Shown here piece by piece: positions 27,248 through 42,054 of a DNA stretch of 64,000 nt; position 1 is the first letter of the stretch, and each line of letters opens with the position of its first letter. Source of the stretch: Sandaracinus amylolyticus (GTDB lineage Bacteria; Myxococcota_A; Polyangia; Polyangiales; Sandaracinaceae); contig NZ_CP070225.1 in the NCBI RefSeq assembly GCF_021631985.1, positions 5,642,001 through 5,706,000 of the forward strand, written 5' to 3'. The translations under genes and the position numbers were made by a program. The notes under the pieces are model-generated. The model did no database searches and was not told the origin of the DNA. It saw only the letters and a program-made list of their open reading frames with translations.

Positions 27248-28582
27248 TCACGGGAGCTCGGACAACCAGCGCAATGCGCTCAGGCTCGGCAGGAAGCAGT
27301 ACTCCCCGCCTCTCGTGACGACGAAGCGCGGCAATCCGTCGAGCCGTCGCGGGATGGGCTTTCGGGGAATCGAGAATCGACCCTCTCCGTCCGCCGATCC
27401 CGTCACCGGGTCTCTCGCGTCGCCGAGCCCGATGAACTCGCCGCCGTTGATCCACTCGGATTGCACGAACTCGAATTGCCGCCCCAGGTGCGCGCCGACG
27501 AACGCGAAGATGAGACCGCGATCCGCGCCGTCGTCCTCCATCACACCCTCGGGGAGCATCGGCCCGTACGCCGTTCCGCGGCGGATCATGCGATGAAGCC
27601 GGGCCACCCCCGCGACCTGCGCGTCGCGCGGGTTGCAGCGCCGGATGTGAGAGCCGATCGGCGTGCGATATCCGGTGGGATCGTCGGCGCGATAGAGGAA
27701 CGCATTGTTGCGACCACGGTCCGCGCCGAGCGCGGGATCGTCGTGGAACGGACAGAGCGCGAGCGGCGCGCCGCTGCGCCAACGACCCATCATCTTCGCG
27801 GCGAGGAGCTCTTCGTCCTCGGGGCTCGTCGCGCGCGATCGCAGGTACTGGCGGAACGCGGCGACCCGCTGGTGCAGCTTGCGGAAGACGACGTACGTGC
27901 CGTTGCGACCGAGCACGTCGGGCGAAGGCATCGGCGGGAACCCGCCGAGCTCGTCGCGATATCCCAGCACGAGCTCTCCTGCCTTCAGCGGGATCTCCTC
28001 GGGATTGCTCCCCGGGACGCCACTGCCCTCGATCGCCGGGTGACTGATGCCGTCGCGGAATCCGAACGGCTCTCTCTCGGTCGGCAGTGCGTGGCAGTCC
28101 TGGCGCCAGATCGATTCGACTCCGGGGAGCGCCCGGAGCGCGTCTCTCGCCCGCGCGATCGAGGGCTCGAGCAGCGCGCGATCGGGCGCGAGCGCGACCA
28201 GCACGACGTGCACGTCGGACGTCCCGAGCGGCTTCTCCCAGTGCGCCGGTGCGCTCTCTCCGGTGTCGCCCAGCGCTGCGGCGCGGCTCGCCATTCCCTG
28301 CTTGAGCTCCCACGCGAAGCTCTCGAGCGATGCGGGCGGCACGCCGAGCGCGCTCAGCCCGTGGAACGTGAGCGCCGCGTTCAGCCAGGTGTCCCCGAGC
28401 GCGCTCGTCGTGTGCGCGGCCGACGCGACTCGCTCGCTGAGGCGGCGCATCAATTCCCTGCCAGCACTGCGATCGATGATCTTCAGGAGGATGTACGTCG
28501 CAGCGTAGGGCGTGGGCCGAGGCCGCAGCGCACCACTCTGGATGTCGTCGAGCTCCAGCGACACGTCCGCGTCCACTCCCAT
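27248..28582 (-). CDS. Dye-decolourising (DyP-type) heme peroxidase
   Basis: 444 residues. The DyP signature GxxDG is FGFRDGIS (Gly174, Asp177, Gly178), and the proximal heme ligand His312 sits in GSHIRRCNPRDA with the distal Arg. The ferredoxin-like double fold is apparent. DyP enzymes oxidise aromatic dyes and lignin-like compounds with H2O2. No Tat or other signal is visible, so this copy is probably cytoplasmic or encapsulated. It lies third in a four-gene run; the next gene encodes the Cys-less flavoprotein. Confidence 0.93.
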   Translation of the reverse strand: MGVDADVSLELDDIQSGALRPRPTPYAATYILLKIIDRSAGRELMRRLSERVASAAHTTSALGDTWLNAALTFHGLSALGVPPASLESFAWELKQGMASRAAALGDTGESAPAHWEKPLGTSDVHVVLVALAPDRALLEPSIARARDALRALPGVESIWRQDCHALPTEREPFGFRDGISHPAIEGSGVPGSNPEEIPLKAGELVLGYRDELGGFPPMPSPDVLGRNGTYVVFRKLHQRVAAFRQYLRSRATSPEDEELLAAKMMGRWRSGAPLALCPFHDDPALGADRGRNNAFLYRADDPTGYRTPIGSHIRRCNPRDAQVAGVARLHRMIRRGTAYGPMLPEGVMEDDGADRGLIFAFVGAHLGRQFEFVQSEWINGGEFIGLGDARDPVTGSADGEGRFSIPRKPIPRRLDGLPRFVVTRGGEYCFLPSLSALRWLSELP

Positions 28583-28639
28583 GCTCCACTGATGCTTCTG
28601 TCCGGAACCGATCCTGGAACGAACATCCGGGCAGCAGCA

Positions 28640-29656
28640 CTAGCTCATCGACGCCGTGGCGAGGTTCCTCCAGAAGCGCTCCAAGCTCTCGTCGCCTCCG
28701 AACAACGTGCTGAAGATCGTCGAGTCCGCGACGAGCACGTCCCCGGCGCGCCCGCCGCCCGGAGGCAGCCACACGAGCGCGTTGAACGCAGTGTTCCCCG
28801 CCGCGGTGAACGGGTGCGGCTTGGACGTGTCGATCGGCTGTCGTGCGAGCACCCGCGCCGAGCTCGACGGATCGGTGACGGCGTAGTGCGGAAGGTGCAT
28901 GTGGAAGTTGAAATTCGTGACTCCCTCGAGCCAATGACGGGAGTCGAGATCGCGCGCGATCTCGAGCGGCGCGATCCGCGTCGTCCCCCGCTGCACTGCA
29001 GGCCGCAGCCCGTGCCGGTTCTCGACCGGAATCCCCAGGCCCTGCATCAGTGATCGCGTGTAGCGCCCGAAGCGCTGCTGTCGCGGCACCAGCGCATCAC
29101 CGTGGTGCGCGTACTCCATCGCGCGCTCCTCCAGGTCGGGCGACGCGCCGACGTCGTGGTGGGGCCCGATCAGGAGGCACGTGCCCTCGCGCGCGAGGAA
29201 CGATCGAGCGGCCTCGATCTCCTCGGACGACGCTTCCTGTCCGGTCACCATGTGGTCGAGCCCGAACACCAGCAGCGTGTCGACGTCGGAGAGCACGCGC
29301 TCGTCGAGCGGAAGACGGAAGCCCGCCTGATCGACGCGCTGGAACACCGGCACTCGGTGCCCGGTCGCCTCCTCGATCACGTTCTGGAATCGCACCCACG
29401 CCCAGAAGAAGAGCTCGAGCGATCCCGCGATGCCCTGCTGGAACATGCCGGGATCGGCGAAGCGCGGATCCTCGTACTGAGGCCAGAGCACGCGACGGAC
29501 CTCGGTCATCGTGGAGAACCGATTGTCCATCTGCGTGACGTCGCGATTGGCCTCGCCCGGATAGCTCCACGCGATGTAGACGCTGACGCGCCGCCGGCCC
29601 GCGACGTACTTCCGCGGCGAGTGGCTCTGGTTGTACGTGCGCGCGGGCTCCCTCAT
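28640..29656 (-). CDS. Unrecognised protein of a DyP-linked operon (338 aa)
   Basis: No family recognised. The N-terminus is YNQSHSPRKYVAGRRRVSVY, and a central piece (VDTLLVFGLDHMVTGQEASS, EEIEAARSFLAREGTCLLIG, PHHDVGA) has the alternating strand-helix pattern of class I glutamine-amidotransferase-like folds (as in ThuA-type proteins). The catalytic Cys-His pair is not apparent. It lies between the 175-residue protein (stop 7 bases upstream of this start) and the DyP gene (57 bases), so it is probably co-transcribed. No signal peptide. Confidence 0.7.
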   Translation of the reverse strand: MREPARTYNQSHSPRKYVAGRRRVSVYIAWSYPGEANRDVTQMDNRFSTMTEVRRVLWPQYEDPRFADPGMFQQGIAGSLELFFWAWVRFQNVIEEATGHRVPVFQRVDQAGFRLPLDERVLSDVDTLLVFGLDHMVTGQEASSEEIEAARSFLAREGTCLLIGPHHDVGASPDLEERAMEYAHHGDALVPRQQRFGRYTRSLMQGLGIPVENRHGLRPAVQRGTTRIAPLEIARDLDSRHWLEGVTNFNFHMHLPHYAVTDPSSSARVLARQPIDTSKPHPFTAAGNTAFNALVWLPPGGGRAGDVLVADSTIFSTLFGGDESLERFWRNLATASMS

Positions 29657-29663
29657 GAGTCCC

Positions 29664-30191
29664 TCACTGCATCTGCTCGAGCATCCGCGAGAACGCGCTC
29701 TTCAGCTCCAGCGCCTTCTTGATCTCGTCGGTGCTGACGTACGGATATTCGCCGTACTCGAGGAAGCTCGGACACTGGTGCGCACGGACGAACTTCACGA
29801 ACGCGTCGGGGTTCGTCTTCCAGTCGGAGGGGAAGCCCTCGAGGTTCTCGAACACCGTGTCGACGCCGGCCTTCTTGAAGAGCGCGACTGCGTCTTCGGT
29901 GTATTTGTCGAAGTCGGTGTCGAAGATGCCCTGGTACATGAACCGAGTGTCGTCGTCGAAGAGCACCCAGCGCAGGTAGTGCAGCTTGAGCGGCGCGAGC
30001 AGGCTCGGATCGCTCTCCAGCGCCTTCGCGAGCTTCGCTCCGTAGCCCCGGATCGCGTCCGCGCGTCCCGGCTTCACGTTCGCGATGATCGTGAATCCGT
30101 AGCAGGCCGGCGTCTTCGGCCAGATCGGGCCGTACTTGCCCTTCTCCCAGGACTCGTCGCTCTTCGGGATCGCCATCGCTGCCGGCTGCAT
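29664..30191 (-). CDS. Conserved-looking 175-aa protein, possible alpha/beta-barrel (Dabb-like)
   Basis: First gene of the DyP-linked run. ATG 30191 is preceded by AAGGA; a second Met at 30176 is possible. The sequence is well mixed (YGFTIIANVKPGRADAIRGY, LHYLRWVLFDDDTRFMYQGI) and has the GR-adjacent strand-helix-strand rhythm of dimeric alpha+beta barrels, the fold shared by DyP and chlorite-dismutase families. I cannot name a family. Its position suggests it partners the peroxidase or binds its substrate. Confidence 0.7.
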   Translation of the reverse strand: MQPAAMAIPKSDESWEKGKYGPIWPKTPACYGFTIIANVKPGRADAIRGYGAKLAKALESDPSLLAPLKLHYLRWVLFDDDTRFMYQGIFDTDFDKYTEDAVALFKKAGVDTVFENLEGFPSDWKTNPDAFVKFVRAHQCPSFLEYGEYPYVSTDEIKKALELKSAFSRMLEQMQ

Positions 30192-30542
30192 CGGAGTCGT
30201 CCTTGCTGGTCCCGCGGACCGGTTGGGTGACTCCGACGGCAGCTGTGCCCGGTCCGAGATGGCGCAAGTTGCTGGGCGCGGGAACGAGGCTCGCACGCCA
30301 GAAATGGCCGGTGCGTCCGATGCGACATGCCACTTCGTCCGGCCTCGTCGTGGTGCTCGGCGCCGCGTCGTGCGCGCGTGCACGGGAGCTGCACCCCGCG
30401 GAGGCGAGCGCCGGCGCTCACTCGCAGCACCTCGCGAATCCGGTCCCGCGTGCCGCTCGGCCTGGGCGCGCAGGCGAAGTGGCACCCTCGCCGCACGTTC
30501 TCTGGTGCGGATGTCGCATCGCCCGCCGCCCGGGAGAGAGCG
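30192..30542. other. Intergenic region between divergent DyP operon and sulfatase operon
   Basis: 351 bases. Several frames stay open because of the GC content, but none has coding character with a ribosome site. It should hold two divergent promoters. A GGGAGAGAG lies just upstream of the sulfatase ATG (30543). No clear palindrome or terminator. Confidence 0.4.
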
Positions 30543-32876
30543 ATGAAGGACGATTTCCGAGGCAAGATCGACATCGACATCCGCCGTTCCGAGCCCGACT
30601 GGCGCCCGTATCTGCCGCCCTCGGCGAAGCCCGGCGCACCCAACGTCCTCTACGTGGTGTGGGACGACACCGGCATCGGCGCGTGGGACATCTATGGCGG
30701 TCTCATCCGCATGCCGAACCTGCAGCGGATCGCGAAGTCCGGAATCCGATTCACCAACTGGCACACGACCGCGCTCTGCTCGCCGACGCGCTCCTGCCTG
30801 CTCACGGGGCGCAACGCGACGCGCAACAACATGGCCTGCATCACCGAAGGCGCGCAGGGATTTCCGGGCCTGAGCGGGGTAATTCCCCCGGAGAACGGGT
30901 TCCTCTCCGAGATCCTCGTCGAGCACGGATATTCGACGTTCTGTATCGGAAAGTGGCACCTGACTCCGTCGACCGAGGAGATGCTCGCCGCGAGCCGGCG
31001 CACGTGGCCGATCGGTCGCGGATTCGAGCGCTTCTACGGCTTCCTCGGCGGCGAGACGAATCAGTACTATCCCGATCTCGTGCTCGATCAGGGCCCGATC
31101 GATCCCCCGGCGACGCCCGAGGAGGGCTATCACCTCTCGTCGGATCTCTGCGATCGGGCGATCCAGCTCATCGCCGACACGAGCACCATCGCGCGCGACA
31201 AGCCGTGGCTCTGTTATCTGTCGTTCGGCGCGAACCATGCCCCGCACCAGGTGCCGAAGGAGTGGGTCGATCGGTACGCCGGCGTGTTCGACATGGGGTA
31301 CGAGAAGTATCGCGAGCTCGTCCTCGCCAACATGAAGAAGCTCGGGATCGTCCCCCAGAATACCGAGCTCTCTCCGATCAACCCGTGGGCGGCGCCCGAC
31401 GTCATCGCCGAGAACGATCTCGTGCGGCCCTGGGAGTCGCTGACCGAAGGCGAGAAGAAGCTGTTCTCCCGCATGGCCGAGACGTACGCCGCGTTCTCGA
31501 CGTACACCGATCACCAGCTCGGCCGCGTCCTCGATTTCCTCGAATCGACGGGACAGCTCGAGAACACGATCGTCGTCGTGGTCTCCGACAACGGCGCCAG
31601 CGGCGAGGGCAGCCCCAACGGGTCGGTCAACGAGAACCGCTTCTTCAACGGATGGCCGGACTCGCTCGACGACAACCTGAAGGCGCTGGACCAGCTCGGC
31701 AGTCCTTCGACCTACAACCACTATCCGACGGGCTGGGCCTGGGCGTTCAACACGCCCTACAAGATGTTCAAGCGCTACTCGTTCGAGGGCGGCACCGCAG
31801 ATCCGTTCGTGATCTCGTGGGCGAAGGGCATCGACCCGAAGAAGTACGGCGGCCAGCTGCGCGATCAGTACTGCCACGCAGTCGACGTGGTGCCGACGAT
31901 CCTCGATCTCGTGGGCATCGAGCCGCCTCGCGCCATCAAGGGTGCGACCCAGAGCCGCATCGACGGCCTCAGCCTCGTCCCCGCGATCCGCGACGCGAAA
32001 TCGGCCTCGCCGCGCACCACGCAGATGTACTCGATGCTCGGCACGCGCGCGCTCTATCACGACGGATGGAAGGTCGTCGCGAAGCACGGCGCGATCTCGG
32101 GGAAGGGCAAGTTCCTCGACGATGCGTGGGAGCTCTATCACGTCGCGTCGGATCGCTCGGAGCGCATCGACGTCGCGGAGAAGCACCCCGAGATGCTCCG
32201 GGCGCTGGTCGCGCTGTGGTACGCCGAGGCCGGGCTCAACCACGCGCTGCCGCTCGACGATCGCACGGCCGCCGAGATCCTCGGTATCGAGCGCCCCTCG
32301 ATCGCGAAGGTCTCGAACCGCGCCGTCTACTACCCGGGCATGAGCGAAGTGCCCGAGGAGGTCGCGATCCGACTGCGCAATCGCTCGTTCGTGATCGGCG
32401 CGTCGCTCCGCGACGTCACGAAGGGCTGCGAAGGCGTGATCGTCTCGCAGGGATCGCGCTTCGGCGGACACACGCTCTTCGTGCAGAACGGGAAGCTCGT
32501 CTATCTCTACAACTTCCTCGGCATCGAGCAGTTCCGGTTCGAGTCGAGCGATCCGTTCCCGACCGGGCGCGTGACCATCGGAGTGAAGTTCGACAAGACC
32601 GGCGAGAATCCGAAGTACGTCGCGAACGGGAACCTGGAGCTCCGGATCAACAAGAAGGTCGTCGCCAAGGGCACGATGCGCACCCAGCCGGGCGCGTTCT
32701 CGCTCACCGGTGAGGGCCTCAACGTGGGCAAGGATCGCGGCGACCCCGTGAGCTCGTCGTACCGCTCGCCGTTCACGTTCCGCAACGGGATCATCGAATT
32801 CGTCGCGTTCGACACCTCGGGAGAGCCCGAGCGTGATCTCGAGCGCGACTTCGCCGCGATGCTCTCGCGCGACTGA
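30543..32876 (+). CDS. Arylsulfatase (type I formylglycine sulfatase)
   Basis: 777 residues. The metal-binding Asp pair is VVWDDTG (41-42). The sulfatase signature CSPTRS has Cys79, which is converted to formylglycine for catalysis. Further conserved segments are ALCSPTRSCLLTGRN, the FCIGKWHL loop (Lys and His) and TIVVVVSDNGASGEG (Asp-Asn metal site). Length and C-terminal extension fit large arylsulfatases of soil bacteria. No signal peptide is visible at ATG 30543; a longer upstream frame is Arg-rich and unlikely coding. The Cys-type motif is matched by the maturase gene 8 bases downstream, forming a self-contained sulfatase operon. Confidence 0.93.
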   Translation: MKDDFRGKIDIDIRRSEPDWRPYLPPSAKPGAPNVLYVVWDDTGIGAWDIYGGLIRMPNLQRIAKSGIRFTNWHTTALCSPTRSCLLTGRNATRNNMACITEGAQGFPGLSGVIPPENGFLSEILVEHGYSTFCIGKWHLTPSTEEMLAASRRTWPIGRGFERFYGFLGGETNQYYPDLVLDQGPIDPPATPEEGYHLSSDLCDRAIQLIADTSTIARDKPWLCYLSFGANHAPHQVPKEWVDRYAGVFDMGYEKYRELVLANMKKLGIVPQNTELSPINPWAAPDVIAENDLVRPWESLTEGEKKLFSRMAETYAAFSTYTDHQLGRVLDFLESTGQLENTIVVVVSDNGASGEGSPNGSVNENRFFNGWPDSLDDNLKALDQLGSPSTYNHYPTGWAWAFNTPYKMFKRYSFEGGTADPFVISWAKGIDPKKYGGQLRDQYCHAVDVVPTILDLVGIEPPRAIKGATQSRIDGLSLVPAIRDAKSASPRTTQMYSMLGTRALYHDGWKVVAKHGAISGKGKFLDDAWELYHVASDRSERIDVAEKHPEMLRALVALWYAEAGLNHALPLDDRTAAEILGIERPSIAKVSNRAVYYPGMSEVPEEVAIRLRNRSFVIGASLRDVTKGCEGVIVSQGSRFGGHTLFVQNGKLVYLYNFLGIEQFRFESSDPFPTGRVTIGVKFDKTGENPKYVANGNLELRINKKVVAKGTMRTQPGAFSLTGEGLNVGKDRGDPVSSSYRSPFTFRNGIIEFVAFDTSGEPERDLERDFAAMLSRD

Positions 32877-32884
32877 GGCTCGGC

Positions 32885-34171
32885 ATGTCCGCGGCGACCA
32901 TCCCTGCCAGCGATCTCGTGAGGCGTCGGAGCGAGGTGCCGCGCACGGCGTTCCATCTCCTCGCGAAGCCCACCGGCGCCATCTGCAACCTCGACTGCTC
33001 GTATTGTTTCTTCCTCTCGAAGGAGCGGCTCTATCCGGAGAGCTCGTTCCGGATGAGCGACGAGCTGCTCGACGCATATCTCACGCAGTATCTCGAGTCG
33101 CAGTGGGGCCCCGAGATCACGGTCGCGTGGCAGGGCGGCGAGCCGACGATCATGGGGCTCGACTTCTTCCGGCGCGCGGTCGCGATGGCGGAGGCGAAGA
33201 AGCGCCCGGGGACGCGCCTCGCACATACCCTCCAGACCAACGGCACGCTGCTCGACGAGGCGTGGTGCGATTTCCTGCGCGAGCATCGCTTCCTCGTCGG
33301 GCTCTCGCTCGATGGGCCGCGCGCGCTGCACGATGCCTGTCGCGTCGACAAGGGCGGTCACCCGACGTTCGACAAGGTCATGCGCGCGCTGCGGCTCCTC
33401 CAAGCTCACGAGGTGGAGATCAACGTGCTCACGACGGTGCACGCCGCGAACGCCGATCATCCGCTCGAGGTCTATCGGTTCCTCCGGGACGACGCACGGG
33501 CGCGCTACATGCAGCTGATCCCGATCGTCGAGCGCGACAACGACACCGGCTTCCAGGAGGGCACCGAGCTGACGTCGCGCTCGGTCGGCGCCGACCAGTA
33601 CGGACGCTTCCTCACCGCGATCTTCGACGAGTGGGTGCGGCGCGACGTCGGCACGGTCTTCGTCCAGCAATTCGACGTCGCGCTCGCGTCGTGGGCCGGA
33701 GAGCCGCACGGGCTCTGCGTGCACTCGGAGACGTGCGGGGCCGCGCTCGCGCTCGAGCACAACGGCGATCTCTATTCGTGTGATCACTTCGTCGAGCCGG
33801 CGCACCGACTCGGGAACATCCGCGACCGCCACATGAGCGTGCTCGCGAGCTCCGAGCGACAGCGCGACTTCGGGCGTGCGAAGCGAGACTCCCTCCCTCG
33901 CGCCTGCCGCGAGTGCGAATATCGATTCGCGTGCCACGGCGGCTGTCCGAAGGATCGCGTCGCGCGCGCGTCCGACGGAGAGCCCGGCCTCAATCACCTC
34001 TGCGCCGGATATCTGCGCTTCTTCCGGCACATCGATCCCACGATGCGCCGCATGGTCCAGCTGCTGCGGAGCGGGGACGCGCCCGCACGCGTCATGTTCG
34101 AGCGCGCGGGCCGCAACGACCCGTGCCCCTGCCGCAGCGGCAAGAAGCACAAGCACTGTCACGGTCGCTGA
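32885..34171 (+). CDS. Anaerobic-type sulfatase-maturating radical SAM enzyme with C-terminal SEC-C motif
   Basis: 428 residues. The radical SAM cluster CNLDCSYC (Cys34, 38, 41) binds 4Fe-4S and SAM. SPASM-type auxiliary cysteines follow: GLCVHSETCGAALAL, YSCDHF, CRECEYRFACHGGCPKDR and CAGYL. The enzyme oxidises the sulfatase Cys (or Ser) to formylglycine. The last residues (GRNDPCPCRSGKKHKHCHGR) are a SEC-C zinc motif, usually seen in SecA. It presumably modifies the sulfatase encoded 8 bases upstream. The SEC-C tail on a maturase is notable and could help it engage nascent or unfolded substrate, but that is inference. Confidence 0.93.
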   Translation: MSAATIPASDLVRRRSEVPRTAFHLLAKPTGAICNLDCSYCFFLSKERLYPESSFRMSDELLDAYLTQYLESQWGPEITVAWQGGEPTIMGLDFFRRAVAMAEAKKRPGTRLAHTLQTNGTLLDEAWCDFLREHRFLVGLSLDGPRALHDACRVDKGGHPTFDKVMRALRLLQAHEVEINVLTTVHAANADHPLEVYRFLRDDARARYMQLIPIVERDNDTGFQEGTELTSRSVGADQYGRFLTAIFDEWVRRDVGTVFVQQFDVALASWAGEPHGLCVHSETCGAALALEHNGDLYSCDHFVEPAHRLGNIRDRHMSVLASSERQRDFGRAKRDSLPRACRECEYRFACHGGCPKDRVARASDGEPGLNHLCAGYLRFFRHIDPTMRRMVQLLRSGDAPARVMFERAGRNDPCPCRSGKKHKHCHGR

Positions 34172-34175
34172 GCGT

Positions 34176-38932
<4,757 letters not shown>

Positions 38933-38952
38933 ACGAGAGGAGCTCCATCAGG

Positions 38953-39969
38953 ATGCGAGGAACCATCATCCACGCGCCCGGCGACGTGCGTCTCGAGACG
39001 CGCCCCGAGCCGAAGATCGTCGAATCCACCGACGCGATCGTCCGGATCTCCGCCACGTGCGTGTGCGGATCCGATCTCTGGACCTATCGCGGGATCAATC
39101 CCGTCTCGAAGCCCACGCCGATGGGCCACGAGTACTGCGGCATCGTCGAAGAGGTCGGTCGCGACGTCACGACGGTGCGTCGCGGAGACTTCGTGATCGG
39201 ATCGTTCTTCGCGTCCGACAACACGTGTCCGCACTGCCGCGCTGGATACCAGACCTCGTGTCGGCACCGCGTCGTGATGAGCGAGTGTCAGGCCGAGATG
39301 ATCCGAGTCCCGCTCGCCGACGGAACGCTCGTGGCCACGCCCGAGCGCCCGCCGGAGGACATGGTGCCGAGCCTCCTCACGCTCTCCGACGTGATGGGCA
39401 CCGGATGGTTCGCGGCGGTCGCTGCGAACGTCCGACCCGGGATGACCGTCGCGGTCGTCGGTGACGGCGCGGTCGGTCTCCTCGGTGTGCTCTCGGCGAA
39501 GCAGATGGGCGCGGAGCGGATCATCGCGATGAGCCGCCACGAGGCGCGTCAGAAGCTCGCGCGCGAGTACGGCGCGACCGACATCGTGACGGAGCGCGGC
39601 GACGAAGGCGTGGAGCGCATCGAGGAGCTCACCCGCGGGATCGGCGCGGACGCGCTGCTCGAGTGCGTCGGTACCGCGGAGTCGATGAAGCAGGCGATCC
39701 GCGCGACCCGTCCGGGCGGGCACGTCGGCTTCGTCGGCGTCCCGCACGGCGTGGAGATCTCGGGCACGGAGCTCTTCTTCTCGCACGTCGCGCTGCACGG
39801 AGGCCCGGCGCCGGTGCGGCGGTTCCTGCCCGAGCTGATCGACCTCGTGTGGACCGGGACGATCGATCCCGGAAAGGTCTTCGACCTCACGCTGCCGCTC
39901 GATCAGGTCGCGGAGGGATACCGCGCGATGCACGAGCGGCGCGCGATCAAGACGCTGCTGCGTCCGTGA
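38953..39969 (+). CDS. Zinc-dependent alcohol dehydrogenase family protein
   Basis: 338 residues. Catalytic zinc site: Cys-containing TCVCGSDLW and MGHEYCG. The Rossmann motif is VAVVGDGAVGLLGVLSAKQMG. The structural zinc loop reads SDNTCPHCRAGYQTSC; only three of the usual four Cys are present, and the first is an Asp, which can still coordinate. Oxidises alcohols or reduces aldehydes with NAD(P). ATG 38953 follows an AGGAG 12 bases upstream. Coupled in an operon with the aldo/keto reductase. Confidence 0.93.
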   Translation: MRGTIIHAPGDVRLETRPEPKIVESTDAIVRISATCVCGSDLWTYRGINPVSKPTPMGHEYCGIVEEVGRDVTTVRRGDFVIGSFFASDNTCPHCRAGYQTSCRHRVVMSECQAEMIRVPLADGTLVATPERPPEDMVPSLLTLSDVMGTGWFAAVAANVRPGMTVAVVGDGAVGLLGVLSAKQMGAERIIAMSRHEARQKLAREYGATDIVTERGDEGVERIEELTRGIGADALLECVGTAESMKQAIRATRPGGHVGFVGVPHGVEISGTELFFSHVALHGGPAPVRRFLPELIDLVWTGTIDPGKVFDLTLPLDQVAEGYRAMHERRAIKTLLRP

Positions 39970-39988
39970 GCTCGCCCGACCTCCTGCC

Positions 39989-40888
39989 TCACTTCGCCGT
40001 CTTCCGAGCGACCTCGACGAATGCGCGGAGCGCGGGCGAGCTCTGCGCGCGGCTCGGGTAGTAGAGGAAGAACCCGGGCACCGCCGGCGAGTAGGCCTCG
40101 AGCACGCACTGCAGTCGTCCGGCGCGCAGCGACTCCGCGACCATCGGCTCGGCGACGTACGCGAGACCGAGGCCCTGCTCGGCGAGCGACGCAGTCAGGG
40201 CGGAGTCGTTGCTCACGACGACGCCGCCGCGCACTGCGACGCGCCAGTGTTTCTTCCCGCGCTCGAGCTCCCACGCATAGAGCGCCCCGGTCGTGACGGA
40301 TCGGAACGTGATGCACTCGTGGCGCAGCAGGTCCTCGGGGCGCTGCGGCGTCCCGTGCTCCGCGAGGTACCCGGGAGAGCCCACGATCACGAAGCGGAAC
40401 GGATCGGTGAGCCGCACCTGCACCATGTCGCGCTCGATCGCCTCGCTGAGACGCACGCCCGCGTCGTACCCGTCGGCGACGATGTCGACGAAGCGATCCT
40501 CGACGGTGATCTCGACCTCGATGTGCGGATGACGAGCCCGGAACGCCGGCAGCACGGGCGTGACGACGAGCGGCACGGCCGAGCGCGGCACCGTCAGCCG
40601 GACGCGCCCGGTGGTCTCGCCCGGCTGCGTGGAGAGATCGGCGAGCGCCGCGACCGCTTGTGTGAGCGCGGGCTCGGCGGTCTCCATCAAGCGCCGTCCC
40701 GCGTCGGTCAGCGACACACTGCGCGTCGTCCGATTCAGCAGGACGACGCGCAGCTCGTCCTCGAGCTGCCGCACTGCCTGGCTCACCGCCGACCGCGAGA
40801 CACCGAGCTCACGCGCCGCATCGGCGAAGCTGCGCTTGCGCGCGACGACCAGGAACACGTGCAGCTGCGGGAGGACGCTCGCCTTCAT
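39989..40888 (-). CDS. LysR-type transcriptional regulator
   Basis: 299 residues. HTH AARELGVSRSAVSQAVRQLE (residues 22-42) and a substrate-binding domain with RVRLTVPRSAVPLVVTPVLP. The motif SLTDAGRRLMETAEPAL marks the group of LysR proteins that control dehydrogenases and redox genes. It lies convergent to the aldo/keto reductase-alcohol dehydrogenase pair and probably regulates it, although it does not share a promoter region with it. Confidence 0.92.
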   Translation of the reverse strand: MKASVLPQLHVFLVVARKRSFADAARELGVSRSAVSQAVRQLEDELRVVLLNRTTRSVSLTDAGRRLMETAEPALTQAVAALADLSTQPGETTGRVRLTVPRSAVPLVVTPVLPAFRARHPHIEVEITVEDRFVDIVADGYDAGVRLSEAIERDMVQVRLTDPFRFVIVGSPGYLAEHGTPQRPEDLLRHECITFRSVTTGALYAWELERGKKHWRVAVRGGVVVSNDSALTASLAEQGLGLAYVAEPMVAESLRAGRLQCVLEAYSPAVPGFFLYYPSRAQSSPALRAFVEVARKTAK

Positions 40889-40935
40889 GCGACCCCGCGA
40901 GCGTAGGCGAGGCGCGCGGCGGAAACACCTCGAAG

Positions 40936-41011
40936 AAAAAATCGGCTCGCCCGCAGGTCCCTACCGACCGCGCGCTTTCGCGCGCTCCCGTCCGGGGCCC
41001 GCGGGACGAGC
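40936..41011 (-). terminator. Long-stem terminator after the protease; copy 2 of a dispersed repeat
   Basis: Read on the minus strand from 41011: GCTCGTCCCGC then GGGCC, a variable loop including GCGCGCGAAAGCGCGC, then GGGACCTGCGGGCGAGCC and six T (40936-40941). It lies 14 bases after the protease stop. The outer arms match the terminator behind kdpE (14352-14402) nearly base for base, with a longer inserted loop. The same core, TCGGCTCGCCCGC, reappears at 42031. Confidence 0.75.
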
Positions 41012-41025
41012 ACTTTTGCAAGGAC

Positions 41026-41886
<861 letters not shown>

Positions 41887-41979
41887 GGGAACGCTCCTGT
41901 CGTGGTCGCGGCCACGCAGAGCAGCCCTCGTGCCGAGCTCCGGCGCCCGAGATCACGCGGATCGGCACCCGACGCACAT

Positions 41980-42041
41980 GGGCGAGCCCCACTGGGCGTG
42001 TGCCCGGCCCATGCGCGGCCCGGCGAAGACTCGGCTCGCCC
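41980..42041. repeat. Hairpin related to the dispersed terminator repeat (partial copy)
   Basis: GGGCGAGCC (41980-41988) pairs with GGCTCGCCC (42033-42041) around a GC-rich loop. The right arm lies within TCGGCTCGCCCGC, identical to the core of the copy at 40942. It lacks the T run and the second arm, so it is a decayed or different member. Located 94 bases upstream of the protease start. Confidence 0.4.
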
Positions 42042-42054
42042 GCCGGTAGGGCTC

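Noticed and set aside
30203-30542. Upstream plus-strand frames before the sulfatase, one with a lipobox-like AASC
   Set aside because: The frame runs out of phase into the sulfatase and is Arg-rich with no ribosome site. The true sulfatase start is ATG 30543.
29664-33077. 1137-codon minus-strand frame spanning the DyP-operon gene and the sulfatase
   Set aside because: Only the last 175 codons (from ATG 30191) are real; the rest is antisense to the sulfatase and maturase.
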